DNA of 64,000 nucleotides from CAVVDY01 sp963815775 (GTDB taxonomy: Bacteria > Acidobacteriota > Terriglobia > Terriglobales > Acidobacteriaceae). The stretch is from assembly GCA_963815775.1 (NCBI GenBank), contig CAWFIB010000001.1, positions 35,697 through 99,696 on the forward strand, written 5' to 3'. The first letter of the stretch is position 1; the number at the start of each line of letters is the position of its first letter. Made by a program: the position numbers and the translations under genes. Below are positions 8,467-17,004 of the stretch, one piece after another. Below the pieces are notes generated by a model, which saw nothing but the letters and a program-made list of their open reading frames with translations, did no database searches and was not told the origin of the DNA.

Positions 8467-11400
8467 CTAGCGCGACGGCGCCGCCTTCACGTCACAGCGG
8501 AGGCAGCGGCAGGCTTCGTCCAGAACCTGCTCGGCGGTCAGCACTGTCACTACCTCTTCAAAGTTGTGCGCGCGTTTTTGGGCGGGCAGGTGCGGAGGCA
8601 TGTTCCTGCGGCCCTCGCTGACTTCTTTTGGCACCTTCTGCTCATAGGCAATAGGCGGGAAGAGCTCGTCCCAGCGGTCGGCATCCATCAACTGCTTGTC
8701 GATGGAGCGCGCGGCGAGTTTTCCATACGACATGGCATTGGAGACGTTGGAGGCGCCGGTGACCAGATCGCCGCCGGCATAGAAGCGCGGGCGGCTGGTC
8801 TCAAGGGTGAAGTGGTCAACCTCGATGGTGCCGTGCTGCTTGATGCGCAGTCCCGATGCCTTCGCGAAGTCAATATCCACCGATTCGCCAACCGCCAGGA
8901 TGACGGAATCACATTCGATGCGCCGTACTTCATCGGTCAGGACTGGCTTGCGACGTCCTGAAGTGTCGTACTCGCCGAGGCGGGTCTTCACCACTTCGAG
9001 GCCCCGGACGTTGCCTTTGGCATCGCCGATGACGCGGTGAGGAGCTGCCAGAAACAGGAAACGTGCGCCTTCATCTTCGGCCGCTACGGTCTCCTCTTCG
9101 ATGGCGGGCATGTCTTTGCGCTCACGCCGATAAACGACGGTAACTTCGGCACCCGTGCGCAGGGCGGTACGCGCAGAGTCAATCGCGGCATTGCCGCCTC
9201 CGATGATGACCACCTTTTTGCCAAGTGGTACGCTCTCGCCTTTGGAGACCATCTCCAGCAGAGGCAGGGCGGGATAGACGCCCTTCAGTTCGGTTCCCGG
9301 CAGATAGACCCACGACTCTTTCCAGGTGCCGATGGCGAGAAATACAGAGTCATAGCGCTCGTCGAGTTCGCTGAGCGAAATGTCGGAACCAACACGAGTG
9401 TTGAGGACGAAGTTCACTCCCAGCCGCCGAATGAGTTCAATCTCGCGATGGAGGACGGATTTCGGCAGGCGGTACTCGGGCAGAGCGAAACGCAGCATGC
9501 CGCCGGGTTCGGGCATGGGATCGAAGACGGTGACGTCGTGTCCCAGCAGGGCAAGATAGAAAGCGGCGGTCAGGCCGGTTGGTCCCGCGCCGACAACGGC
9601 GACTTTGCGTCCGGTGGGTTCGAGGGCCCGGGATGCGACGCGCTCGACAGCGGCATCGAAGCGGTCGGACAGGAGCACAGTGTCGGCAATGTGGCGATGC
9701 ACATCGCGCATGTTGACCGCGTTGTCGATGGTCTGACGGCGACAGCGTTTATCGCAGGGATGCTGGCAGACCCGGCCAGTCGAGCTGGGCAGGGGATTGT
9801 CGAAGATGATGGCGTCAAAGGCGTCGTCCAGGCGGCCTTCCTTGTAAAGCTCCAGGAATCGGGGGATGTTCATGTGCAGGGGGCAGCTATTCTCACAGGG
9901 AGAGAGCGCCAGCTCTTCGCACACGCCCGCCTGGCAGCGGCCGGAGACGATGTGGTCTTCGAACTCCTGGCGGAAATGCCGCATGGAGGTGAGCACGGGA
10001 TTGGGTGCGGTCTGGCCGAGCCCGCACAGCGAGCAATCGCGAATGTAGCGGCTGAGCTCGTCGAGAGTTTCGAGATGCTGCATGCGACCGAAGCCGGTGG
10101 TAATGCGGTTCAGGATGCGCAGTTCTTTGTTCAACCCGACCCGGCAGGGCACGCATTTGCCGCACGATTCCGAGTTGGTGAACTCAATGAAGTAGCGGGC
10201 GACGTCGACCATGCAGATGTCTTCATCCATCACCACCATGCCGCCTGAGCCCATGATGGAGCCAAGCTGCGCCAGGCTTTCATAGTCCACCGGGGTGTCG
10301 AACATCTCGTGGGGAATGGTTCCGCCCGAGGGACCTCCGGTTTGCACCGCCTTGATCTCGCGCCCGGGTGCGCTGCCTTCGCCGATGTCGTAGACGAAAG
10401 TCTTCAGCGGCGTGCCCAATGGCATTTCGACCAGGCCGGTGTTGTTGATCTTGCCGACCAGGGAAAAGACCTTGGTGCCGGCACTTTTGGGGCTGCCGGT
10501 TTCGGTGAACCAGGCAGCGCCTTTCATGATGATGGGCGCGATGTTGTACCAGGTTTCGACGTTGTTGATGTTGCTCGGCTTGCCCCACAGGCCTTGCTGG
10601 GCAGGGAAGGGTGGCCGGGGCCGCGGCCGTCCGGCTTCACCTTCCAGCGAAGCGATGAGCGCGGTCTCTTCGCCGCAGACAAATGCGCCGGCGCCCTCGA
10701 CCAGCTCAATGTCGAACTTGAAGCCGCGTCCCAGGATGTTTTCGCCCAGCAGTCCGTACTCGCGGGCCTGCTCGATGGCGCGGTTGAGACGGTGGACCGC
10801 CAGCGGATACTCGGCGCGAACATAGATGATGCCGTGGGTCGCGCCCATCACGTAGCTGCCGATGATCATGCCTTCGAGCAGGGCATGAGGATCGCTTTCG
10901 ATCTCGTTGCGGTTCATGTAGGCGCCGGGGTCACCCTCATCGGCGTTGCAGATGATGAATTTCTGGTCCGACTTGGCCTTGGCGAGGAACTCCCATTTGT
11001 TGCCGGTGAGGAATCCGGCACCGCCGCGGCCGCGCAACTTGGAAGCCTTGATCAGCTCAATGACGGCCTCGGGCTTGGCGTCGATCAGGGCCTTGTAGAG
11101 CGCCTGGTAGCCTCCGACTGCGATGTATTCCTCGATGTCGTCGGGGCTGATTAGTCCGCAGTTGCGCAATACGATCTTCTTCTGGCCTTTGAAGAAGGCA
11201 ACTTCGTTCCAGGACGGTATCTCCTGAAAACCTTTGCCGTACCGGATGGAGCCGGTAATGTGGTCCCACTCCTCGATCTTGCAGAAGACCAGGTCGGGAG
11301 GAATATTGCCTTCGGCGACGTCGTGAAGGATGCGGCCGGCATCATGGGCCTGTACCCGGCTCAACAACATCAGCGGCTGACCGGGGATGTGGACGGTGAC

Positions 11401-11628
11401 GAGCGGTTCCTGGTAGCAGGCCCCGAAACACCCTACACCTGCCAGATACATGGTGACGCCGCTATGGCCGATGGCCTCCGCAAAGGCGTGATACAGGCCT
11501 TCTGCGCCGTTGCCCCGGCCGCAGGTTCCCATGCCGATGGTGATGCGAGGCACGGGCGGGAGAAGTTTGTTGAGTCCGGATTCGCGGACTGCGTTGAAGG
11601 TGCCAATGTCTTCGATGCGCGGCATCAT
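8467..11628 (-). CDS. hoxF: HoxF/NuoF-like NAD(P)H-oxidising subunit fused to GltD-like FAD/NADPH flavoprotein
   Basis: 1,053 residues, about twice the length of ordinary HoxF. Order: thioredoxin-like [2Fe-2S] part (GTCGRGNGAEG, GVGCFGACYQEPLV, about 25-115); NuoF core with the nucleotide/FMN motifs GRGGAGFLTGNKWEF, CNADEGDPGAYMNR and GAGAFVCGEETALI; the N3 cluster motif SCGKCVPCRVG; then from about residue 572 a glutamate-synthase-small-subunit/DPYD-type module with cysteine clusters (LSPCENSCPLHMNIPRFL, RVCQHPCDKRCRR), an FAD Rossmann motif VVGAGPTGLTAAFYLALLG near 675, an NADPH motif IIGGGNAAIDSARTALRTGA near 805 and a final ACRCLRCD. It would take electrons from HoxU to NAD(P), with a second flavin/nucleotide site in the same chain. 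It overlaps hoxE by four bases. The frame is continuous, with no sign of a frameshift at the junction. Confidence 0.92.
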   Translation of the reverse strand: MMPRIEDIGTFNAVRESGLNKLLPPVPRITIGMGTCGRGNGAEGLYHAFAEAIGHSGVTMYLAGVGCFGACYQEPLVTVHIPGQPLMLLSRVQAHDAGRILHDVAEGNIPPDLVFCKIEEWDHITGSIRYGKGFQEIPSWNEVAFFKGQKKIVLRNCGLISPDDIEEYIAVGGYQALYKALIDAKPEAVIELIKASKLRGRGGAGFLTGNKWEFLAKAKSDQKFIICNADEGDPGAYMNRNEIESDPHALLEGMIIGSYVMGATHGIIYVRAEYPLAVHRLNRAIEQAREYGLLGENILGRGFKFDIELVEGAGAFVCGEETALIASLEGEAGRPRPRPPFPAQQGLWGKPSNINNVETWYNIAPIIMKGAAWFTETGSPKSAGTKVFSLVGKINNTGLVEMPLGTPLKTFVYDIGEGSAPGREIKAVQTGGPSGGTIPHEMFDTPVDYESLAQLGSIMGSGGMVVMDEDICMVDVARYFIEFTNSESCGKCVPCRVGLNKELRILNRITTGFGRMQHLETLDELSRYIRDCSLCGLGQTAPNPVLTSMRHFRQEFEDHIVSGRCQAGVCEELALSPCENSCPLHMNIPRFLELYKEGRLDDAFDAIIFDNPLPSSTGRVCQHPCDKRCRRQTIDNAVNMRDVHRHIADTVLLSDRFDAAVERVASRALEPTGRKVAVVGAGPTGLTAAFYLALLGHDVTVFDPMPEPGGMLRFALPEYRLPKSVLHREIELIRRLGVNFVLNTRVGSDISLSELDERYDSVFLAIGTWKESWVYLPGTELKGVYPALPLLEMVSKGESVPLGKKVVIIGGGNAAIDSARTALRTGAEVTVVYRRERKDMPAIEEETVAAEDEGARFLFLAAPHRVIGDAKGNVRGLEVVKTRLGEYDTSGRRKPVLTDEVRRIECDSVILAVGESVDIDFAKASGLRIKQHGTIEVDHFTLETSRPRFYAGGDLVTGASNVSNAMSYGKLAARSIDKQLMDADRWDELFPPIAYEQKVPKEVSEGRRNMPPHLPAQKRAHNFEEVVTVLTAEQVLDEACRCLRCDVKAAPSR

Positions 11629-12161
11629 TCCCCTTCCCGTTCCAGAGCGCGCACCTCGCGTTGCAGGGTGCGCTCATTGACGTGGCCGCAGATGCGATGG
11701 TCGATCTCGACGACCGGCGCCAGGGCACATTGTCCGAAGCAGGCGACGGTGCGAAGGGTGAACTTGCCATCGGCGGTGGTCAGGGTGAGTTTGTCGGCAT
11801 CGGTGCTGCCCATTTCGCCGTTATTGGGCTCAAGTCCAAGATCGAGGCGCAAGGCTTCGAGAAGAGTGCGGGAATTCCGGGTATGGCACGCAGTCCCGCG
11901 GCAGATGCAGATGGTGTGCTCACCCTGCGGCTGAAGATTGAACAGGGCATAGAAGGTCGCAACGCTGTGCATGCGCGACAGGGGAATTTCCATCCGGTTC
12001 GCAATGTAGCGCAGGGCGTCTTGGGGAAGGTACTTGTTGCGGTTGTGCTCCTGGACCGCCTCGAGAATTCCGAGTAAGGCACCGGGATGACCGCTATGTT
12101 TTGCGATGCTTTGGTCGATGTAGGCCTTTTCGGCCGGATCAAGCGAGGTCGCCACTGGCAT
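11625..12161 (-). CDS. hoxE: Hydrogenase diaphorase subunit, NuoE-like [2Fe-2S]
   Basis: 178 residues of the NuoE/HoxE thioredoxin-like family. An N-terminal helical part (HPGALLGILEAVQEHNRNKY, LPQDALRYIANRMEIPLSRM, VATFYALFN) precedes the [2Fe-2S] ligands in ICICRGTACHTRNS and RTVACFGQCALAPVV. It is the first gene of the hydrogenase operon. A GAAAGGAG ribosome site lies about 10 bases before the ATG. Transcription should start in the 520-base gap to its right. The stop overlaps the hoxF start (ATGA). Confidence 0.92.
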   Translation of the reverse strand: MPVATSLDPAEKAYIDQSIAKHSGHPGALLGILEAVQEHNRNKYLPQDALRYIANRMEIPLSRMHSVATFYALFNLQPQGEHTICICRGTACHTRNSRTLLEALRLDLGLEPNNGEMGSTDADKLTLTTADGKFTLRTVACFGQCALAPVVEIDHRICGHVNERTLQREVRALEREGE

Positions 12162-12469
12162 GTGCAGGACACTCCTTTCCCATGCAGAAGGCCAGCAGTT
12201 CGGCGAAGCAAAGCAGGCTTCGCACCTGCCGAAAGAGGGAGAGATTTCGCTCTTTCGAATCGTTACGGCTCACTTCTGTCTAGAGACTCTTCCTAATCGT
12301 GCAACCGCGCAGTGAGGGGCATCACGGCGAAACGTGATTCTCGTCGGGCATTCCGCGATACAAAGAGGGGAATAGAAGGAGTAAGTTTTGTTTGATTTGC
12401 CCTCAAGGAATGCGAGTTCATGGCCGAGAGAAGCTACCAAGCTGTCTCGCCAAGCGAGCTCACTGCCGC

Positions 12470-12526
12470 CGGGGCTAAAGCCCCACATCATCTTGGCTGG
12501 TTTCCGGCGCAGCTAAAGCTGCGCCC
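12470..12526. repeat. Two adjacent short palindromes (REP-like)
   Basis: GGGGCTAAAGCCCC and, some 20 bases on, GGCGCAGCTAAAGCTGCGCC. Each is a perfect or near-perfect inverted repeat around a CTAAAG core. Sequences of this shape recur between genes in acidobacterial genomes (from memory). They probably form hairpins after the acetyltransferase/arg transcripts. Confidence 0.6.
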
Positions 12527-12527
12527 C

Positions 12528-12634
12528 TTCAAGACGCCTCCAGGCAGCGTCTTCTCAGCCGCCTTCAAGACGCCTCCAGGCAGCGTCTTCTCAGCCGCCT
12601 TCAAAACGCCTCCAGGCAGCGTCTTGCAGCCGCC
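12528..12634. repeat. Three tandem copies of a 36-bp repeat with an internal palindrome
   Basis: Copies begin at 12528, 12564 and 12600. The first two are identical; the third differs at one base in its first half and is one base shorter at the end. Each has AAGACGC and GCGTCTT arms (AAAACGC in the third) around CTCCAGGCA, so each can fold into a hairpin. There are no unique spacers, so it is not a CRISPR array. It lies just downstream of the acetyltransferase stop codon and may act as a block of hairpins at the end of the arg transcript. Confidence 0.75.
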
Positions 12635-12684
12635 TGCTAAAGCCGAGCCCAATCAAAAGAGATTTGCGAGACAGGTGAGAGCTT

Positions 12685-13206
12685 CTAATGGGTGGCGATC
12701 TGCACCAGGTCCTGGCGCTCGGGGAGGAAGTTGCCGCGAGGCATGTACTCGGGCAGGGTACCCAAGTACATGGCGGTCTCGTCGCAGGCGTGAAGGCGGG
12801 GGCACTTCAGGCAGTCCTTGTGGATCTTGTCGGGCAGCGCTTCCTTGGCGACGGCCTGAAAGCCCATCTTGCCGAAGAAGTCGGGAATGCGCGTGAAGAG
12901 GCAAACGCAGGTGACACTTTGACGCCCGGCTTCGGCCAGCAGAGCATCGATAAGGGCGCGTCCGGCCCCCTTGCCTTTGGCTTTGGCGGTGATGGTAATG
13001 GAGCGCACCTCCGCCAGATGCATGCCGTAGAGGTGGAGCGCGCCACAGCCCATGATCTCGCCATCATCCTCGACCACGACAAAATCGCGGATATTCTCGC
13101 AAATCTCCGAGAGCGAGCGGGGCAACAGCGTTCCGTCTGCCACATGGACCTGGATCAACTGCTCAATGGCAAAGGCATCGGGAAGGGTGGCGTTACGCGC
13201 CTGCAT
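12685..13206 (-). CDS. GNAT N-acetyltransferase, probable short N-acetylglutamate synthase
   Basis: 173 residues from the ATG at 13206, chosen because AGGAGG lies five bases ahead; a GTG at 13212 would overlap that site. GNAT features are DFVVVEDDGEIMGCGALHLYG (beta strands), VRSITITAKAKGKGAGRALID (acetyl-CoA pyrophosphate loop, here KGKGAGRAL) and PDFFGKMGFQAVAKEALPDK. This is the pattern of stand-alone ArgA-like acetyltransferases that start arginine synthesis in bacteria lacking classical ArgA or ArgJ. Its position as the last gene of the arg cluster, overlapping argH by 14 bases, fits N-acetylglutamate synthase. An unusual cysteine cluster (CLKCPRLHAC) near residue 135 might bind a metal. 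Confidence 0.8.
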   Translation of the reverse strand: MQARNATLPDAFAIEQLIQVHVADGTLLPRSLSEICENIRDFVVVEDDGEIMGCGALHLYGMHLAEVRSITITAKAKGKGAGRALIDALLAEAGRQSVTCVCLFTRIPDFFGKMGFQAVAKEALPDKIHKDCLKCPRLHACDETAMYLGTLPEYMPRGNFLPERQDLVQIATH

Positions 13207-14587
13207 GGGCACCTCCTACAATGGGGGATAGTCTTGCTTTGACTTTCTGCAATGCCGCTTTGACTTGCTGCAGCGCAGTACCTCCAGGAACATCGTGTAT
13301 TGCTATAACGTCTGACAATGTCAGAGCGCGATAGAAGCCGGCGTCGGCTGCAATACCGCAGCGGGCCAGCTCCGCCGTTGACAGCTGCTGCAGCTCACAG
13401 CCCTTTTCGACACACAACCGCACCGCCTTGCCGATGAGCTCGTGCGCCTTGCGGAAGGGCATGCCCTGTCGCACCAGATACGCTGCTGCAGCCAGCGCGT
13501 TCATGAACCCGCCGCTGGCAGCTCGCTGCATCCGGTCGTAGTTGAAGGTGACGGTGGCGAGATAACCCGTCGCGACCCGTAACATGCTCGCCACCTGTTC
13601 GGCCGCAGAGAAAACCGGTTGCTGGGTCTCCTGCATGTCCTTGTTGTAGGCCAGCGGCAGACCCTTCATGGTGAGCAGCAGGCTGGTGGCGTCGGCGACG
13701 ACTTTGCCGCACTTGCCGCGAATCAGCTCCATCGCGTCGGGATTCTTCTTTTGCGGCATCGCGCTGCTGCCGGTGGAGTACTGCTCCGGCAGCTTCAGGA
13801 AGCCGAACTCTGTCGTCGCGTACAGAATCTGCTCTTCGGCCCAGCGGCTCAGGTGGAGCGCAACAAGCGACAACGCCTGGGTGAACTCCAACGCAAAGTC
13901 ACGATCGCTGGTGGCATCCATGCTGTTGGCGGTTGGCGCGCTGAAGCCAAGTTCGCCGGCGATCATTTGGCGATCCAGCGGCAGGATGGTTCCCGCCACT
14001 GCACCAGAACCGAGCGGACATAGGTTCAGCCGCATGCGGCAATCCTCCAGGCGATCAATGTCGCGCAGAAACATCTCGACGTAGGCCAGCAGCCAATGCG
14101 CGACCAGAACCGGCTCCGCACGCTGCAAATGTGTGTAGGCCGGCATGGCGGCGTCGCCGGCTGCTTCCGCCTGCTTCACGAACTCGCCCAGGAACTCAGC
14201 CAGTTGCCGCGAGATGATGTCGATCTGCGCACGAACATACAGGCGCAGGTCGGTGGCAATCTGCTCATTGCGGCTGCGGCCGGTGTGCAGCTTGTAGCCC
14301 ACTTCGCCGACAAGCTGCACCAGCCGCGCTTCGACGTAATGGTGCACGTCCTCGATGGAAGGATGGTCAGCCGACCGCACGTCTTCGGCTGCGATGTGGC
14401 CGAGCGCGTTCAACGTGGCCTCGAGCTCGACCGCTGTCAGGACGCCGGCTTTCGCCAGCGCGGACGCGTGGGCTTTGCTGGCCGCAACTTCGTACGGCAG
14501 CAGGATGCGGTCGAAGGGGAACGACCGCTGCCAGTGTTCGAATTCCGCGTCCGGCTCCTGCTGGAAGCGGCCCGACCACATCTTCAC
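13193..14587 (-). CDS. argH: Argininosuccinate lyase
   Basis: 464 residues from a GTG at 14587 that overlaps the argG stop by four bases (GTGA); an ATG two codons later (14581) is an equally possible start. Family signatures: MWSGRF at the N-terminus, DVHHYVEARL, HTGRSRNEQIATDLRLYVR, AYTHLQRAEPV and the fumarase/aspartase signature GSSAMPQKKNPD. It splits argininosuccinate into arginine and fumarate, the last step of arginine synthesis. The size is normal for the family. Confidence 0.96.
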   Translation of the reverse strand: MKMWSGRFQQEPDAEFEHWQRSFPFDRILLPYEVAASKAHASALAKAGVLTAVELEATLNALGHIAAEDVRSADHPSIEDVHHYVEARLVQLVGEVGYKLHTGRSRNEQIATDLRLYVRAQIDIISRQLAEFLGEFVKQAEAAGDAAMPAYTHLQRAEPVLVAHWLLAYVEMFLRDIDRLEDCRMRLNLCPLGSGAVAGTILPLDRQMIAGELGFSAPTANSMDATSDRDFALEFTQALSLVALHLSRWAEEQILYATTEFGFLKLPEQYSTGSSAMPQKKNPDAMELIRGKCGKVVADATSLLLTMKGLPLAYNKDMQETQQPVFSAAEQVASMLRVATGYLATVTFNYDRMQRAASGGFMNALAAAAYLVRQGMPFRKAHELIGKAVRLCVEKGCELQQLSTAELARCGIAADAGFYRALTLSDVIAIHDVPGGTALQQVKAALQKVKARLSPIVGGAHAGA

Positions 14588-15849
14588 TTCGCCACCTCAG
14601 AACGTGCCGCGTCCTCTTCCTCGGTTGCGGCGCTGCTTACGCCGAATTTCGGCACACTCGACTTCACCAGCGCACGCGAGCGCGCCGGCAGGCCGAGAAT
14701 GCGAATGAAACCCTCCGCGTCCTTCTGGTTGTAGCTGGCGCCCATGGTGAAGCTGGCGACGTCGGGGCGATAGAGCGACGACTCAGACTTGCGTCCTGCG
14801 ATGTCGATGTTGCCCTTGTAGAGTGCGAGCGTGACGGCGCCATTCACGTCGGCCTGCGAACTTGCAACGAATGCCTGGAGCGACTCGCGCAGCGGGGTGA
14901 ACCACAGACCGAAGTAGACGACCTCGGCGTACTTCAGCCCGATGTGCTGCTTGAAGTGCATCAGATCGCGGTCGAGGCATAGCGCCTCAAGCTCGCGATG
15001 CGCGGTGAGCAACAGCGTGCCGCCGGGCGTCTCATAGCAGCCGCGCGACTTCATGCCGACGAAACGGTTTTCGACCAGATCGATGCGGCCGATGGCGTTA
15101 CGCGCGCCGATTTCATTCAGCACCTCGACGAGGGCGACCGGGTCCATCTGTGCGCCATTCACCGCAACCGGCACCCCCTGGTTGAACTCGATGGCAACTG
15201 TCTCGACTGCGTCAGGCGCATCCTGTGGCGACTTGGTCCAGGTCCAGGTGGTGGGCAGTGGTGCATGGTTGGGATCTTCCAACTCGCCGCCTTCGTGACT
15301 CACGTGCAGCAGGTTGCGGTCGCGGCTGTGGATCTTCGCGCGGCTCTGCGCCACGGGAATACCGTGCGCTTCCGCATAGTCGAGGCAGTCCTCACGGGAG
15401 GCGAGCTTCCACTCGCGCCACGGAGCGATGACTTTCAGCTCCGGAGCCAGCGCCTGGAAGGCATGCTCGAAGCGCACCTGATCATTGCCCTTGCCAGTGC
15501 AGCCATGCGCAACAGCGGTTGCGCCTTCCTTCAGCGCAGTCAGCACCTGGTACCTGGCGATGATCGGCCGGGCGAGGGAAGTGCCGAGCAGGTACTTGTG
15601 CTCGTAGACCGCGCCCGCCTGGATCGCAGGGAAGACGTAGTCAGTCAGAAACTCCTGGCGCAGGTCATCGACAATGACGTTGCTGGCGCCGGTCTTGTAT
15701 GCCTTCGCGACGACGGCGTCGAGATCGTCTCCCTGGCCGACGTCGGCTACGTAGGCGATGACGTCGTAGTCATAGTTTTCCTTGAGCCAGGGAATAATGA
15801 TGGAGGTGTCCAGACCTCCGGAATAAGCAAGGACGACCTTCTCACGCAT
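14584..15849 (-). CDS. argG: Argininosuccinate synthase
   Basis: 421 residues from the ATG at 15849, with GAGGAG eight bases ahead. The ATP-binding motif is VVLAYSGGLDTSIIIPWL; further features are VAYVADVGQGDDLDAVVAKA, HGCTGKGNDQVRFE and NRFVGMKSRGCYETPGGT. It condenses citrulline and aspartate with ATP. The frame continues upstream over the end of argF, but the family N-terminus fixes this start. It overlaps argF by eight bases and argH by four. Confidence 0.96.
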   Translation of the reverse strand: MREKVVLAYSGGLDTSIIIPWLKENYDYDVIAYVADVGQGDDLDAVVAKAYKTGASNVIVDDLRQEFLTDYVFPAIQAGAVYEHKYLLGTSLARPIIARYQVLTALKEGATAVAHGCTGKGNDQVRFEHAFQALAPELKVIAPWREWKLASREDCLDYAEAHGIPVAQSRAKIHSRDRNLLHVSHEGGELEDPNHAPLPTTWTWTKSPQDAPDAVETVAIEFNQGVPVAVNGAQMDPVALVEVLNEIGARNAIGRIDLVENRFVGMKSRGCYETPGGTLLLTAHRELEALCLDRDLMHFKQHIGLKYAEVVYFGLWFTPLRESLQAFVASSQADVNGAVTLALYKGNIDIAGRKSESSLYRPDVASFTMGASYNQKDAEGFIRILGLPARSRALVKSSVPKFGVSSAATEEEDAARSEVAK

Positions 15850-16855
15850 GTGCGCTCCTCGGGGGGAAGCGGTGCGAACCGGCTTCCAGCAACAGGACCA
15901 GAATGGCCTTCTGAATGTGCAGGCGGTTTTCCGCCTGATCGAACACAACCGAACACGGCGAGTCGATGACCGAGGCCGCAACCTCGTCGCCGCGGTGCGC
16001 TGGTAGGCAGTGCATGAACACGGCATGCTTGGCGGTGTGCGAAAACAGCTTGCGATTCACCTGGAAGGGCGCGAAGATCTGCTGCCGCGCAGCGGCTTCG
16101 CTTTCCTGCCCCATACTGGCCCAGACATCGGTGTAGACGGCGTCGGCGCCGGCAACGGCCTCGACAGCGTCATTGGTGACGACGACCTTTGAGCCGCTCA
16201 GCTTCGCCAGTTCGAACGATGACTCGACAATGTCCACATTCGGCTCGTAACCCTGAGGCGTTCCCACGGAGATGGACACGCCCAGGCTGGCCGCCGCCAG
16301 CAGCAGCGAATGCGCCACGTTGTTGCCATCACCGACATAGGCCAGGTGTAGACCCTTCAGCTCGCCGAAGTGCTCGCGCAGCGTCAGCATGTCGGCCATC
16401 GCCTGGCAGGGATGCTCCAGCTCGCTGAGCGCGTTGATCACAGGAATCGAAGCGTGCGTTGCCATCGAGGTGACCGTCTCGTGCGCGAAGGTGCGCAGCA
16501 CCACGCCATCCACCCAGCGCTCGAGATTGTGGGCGACGTCGCTCAGCGGCTCGCGCGCACCGAGGCGCGACGAGGTCTGATCGACGAAGAATGACGTGCC
16601 GCCCAGGCTGTTCATGCCGGCTTCGAAGGTCAGACGGGTGCGCAGCGATGGCTTCTCGAAAAACAGCACGATCTGCTTGCCCTCGAGCGTGCCGCGGAAA
16701 TCCGCCGGGCGCGCCTTCATTGCGGCAGCAAGCTCCAGCGAGCAGGCCAGCTCGTCAGGCAGGAAGTCGGTAATGGAAACCAGGTCGCGGCCGGTGACGC
16801 CACGCTGAGCGTAGGTACTGAGGCTTGCGCCTGCGGGAATCGTGGTAGCAATCAT
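15842..16855 (-). CDS. argF: Ornithine carbamoyltransferase (or acetylornithine-type)
   Basis: 337 residues, ATG at 16855 after GAAGGAG. Carbamoyl-phosphate binding is marked by FFEKPSLRTRLTFEAG (SxRTR), the second site by HPCQAMADMLTLREH and the ornithine/catalytic loop by FMHCLPAHRGDEV. An aspartate carbamoyltransferase would lack the HCLP motif. Substrate choice between ornithine and an acylated ornithine cannot be settled by eye. The upstream neighbour is argB, but a 180-base gap with a leader-like ORF and a terminator hairpin lies between them (separate entries), so expression of argFGH may be separately controlled. Confidence 0.93.
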   Translation of the reverse strand: MIATTIPAGASLSTYAQRGVTGRDLVSITDFLPDELACSLELAAAMKARPADFRGTLEGKQIVLFFEKPSLRTRLTFEAGMNSLGGTSFFVDQTSSRLGAREPLSDVAHNLERWVDGVVLRTFAHETVTSMATHASIPVINALSELEHPCQAMADMLTLREHFGELKGLHLAYVGDGNNVAHSLLLAAASLGVSISVGTPQGYEPNVDIVESSFELAKLSGSKVVVTNDAVEAVAGADAVYTDVWASMGQESEAAARQQIFAPFQVNRKLFSHTAKHAVFMHCLPAHRGDEVAASVIDSPCSVVFDQAENRLHIQKAILVLLLEAGSHRFPPRSAHA

Positions 16856-16879
16856 GTCGAAACTCCTTCGGGTTGCGAC

Positions 16880-16922
16880 TCCAAAAAAACAAAAAGAAAA
16901 ACGGGGCAGCGAACTCGCTGCC
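16880..16922 (-). terminator. Rho-independent terminator or attenuator in front of argF
   Basis: Reading the minus strand, a six-base-pair stem GGCAGC / GCTGCC (16922-16905) is followed by CCG and a long T-rich run (TTTTTCTTTTTGTTTTTTT) to about 16882. The T tract ends only some 26 bases before the argF ATG, leaving no room for a promoter between them. It is therefore more likely an attenuator or a leaky terminator than a simple end of the argCB transcript. Confidence 0.7.
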
Positions 16923-16960
16923 GAAAAACAAAGTCAACGGTGCGGGAATGTGGATCGGGC

Positions 16961-16996
16961 TACCCAGGTCAGCCAAAAGATGGTGAACCTGGGGTA
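16961..16996 (-). promoter_or_regulatory. Stem-loop in the argB-argF leader, possible part of an attenuator
   Basis: On the minus strand TACCCCAGGT (16996-16987) pairs with ACCTGGGTA (16969-16961), nine pairs with one bulged base. An alternative pairing of AGCCA (17005-17001) with TGGCT (16975-16971) crosses this stem, so the two cannot form together as nested hairpins. This switch-like layout lies between the small Arg-rich ORF and the terminator hairpin. Function is inferred. Confidence 0.45.
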
Positions 16997-17004
16997 CCGC
17001 TGGC

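Larger units (their letters stand above)
12162..12684. other. Intergenic region with hydrogenase operon promoter area and palindromic repeats
   Basis: These 523 bases lie between hoxE and the acetyltransferase gene. The part nearest hoxE should hold its promoter, though no clear hexamers were found. From about 12470 on there are palindromes of the GGGGCTAAAGCCCC and GCGCAGCTAAAGCTGCGC kind, followed by a 36-base tandem repeat (separate entry). A plus-strand frame at 12420-12896 with repeated FKTPPGSVFSAA units is created by that repeat and is not considered a gene. Confidence 0.6.

Noticed and set aside
9037..10248. Plus-strand frame of 403 codons
   Set aside because: Antisense to the HoxF-GltD fusion; low-complexity translation without motifs.
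12528..12634. CRISPR-like array
   Set aside because: The copies are directly adjacent without unique spacers, and no cas genes are present.
12420..12896. Plus-strand frame with repeated FKTPPGSVFSAA units, resembling a repeat protein
   Set aside because: The repeat comes from the 36-base palindromic DNA repeat, and the rest of the frame is antisense to the acetyltransferase; no ribosome site.
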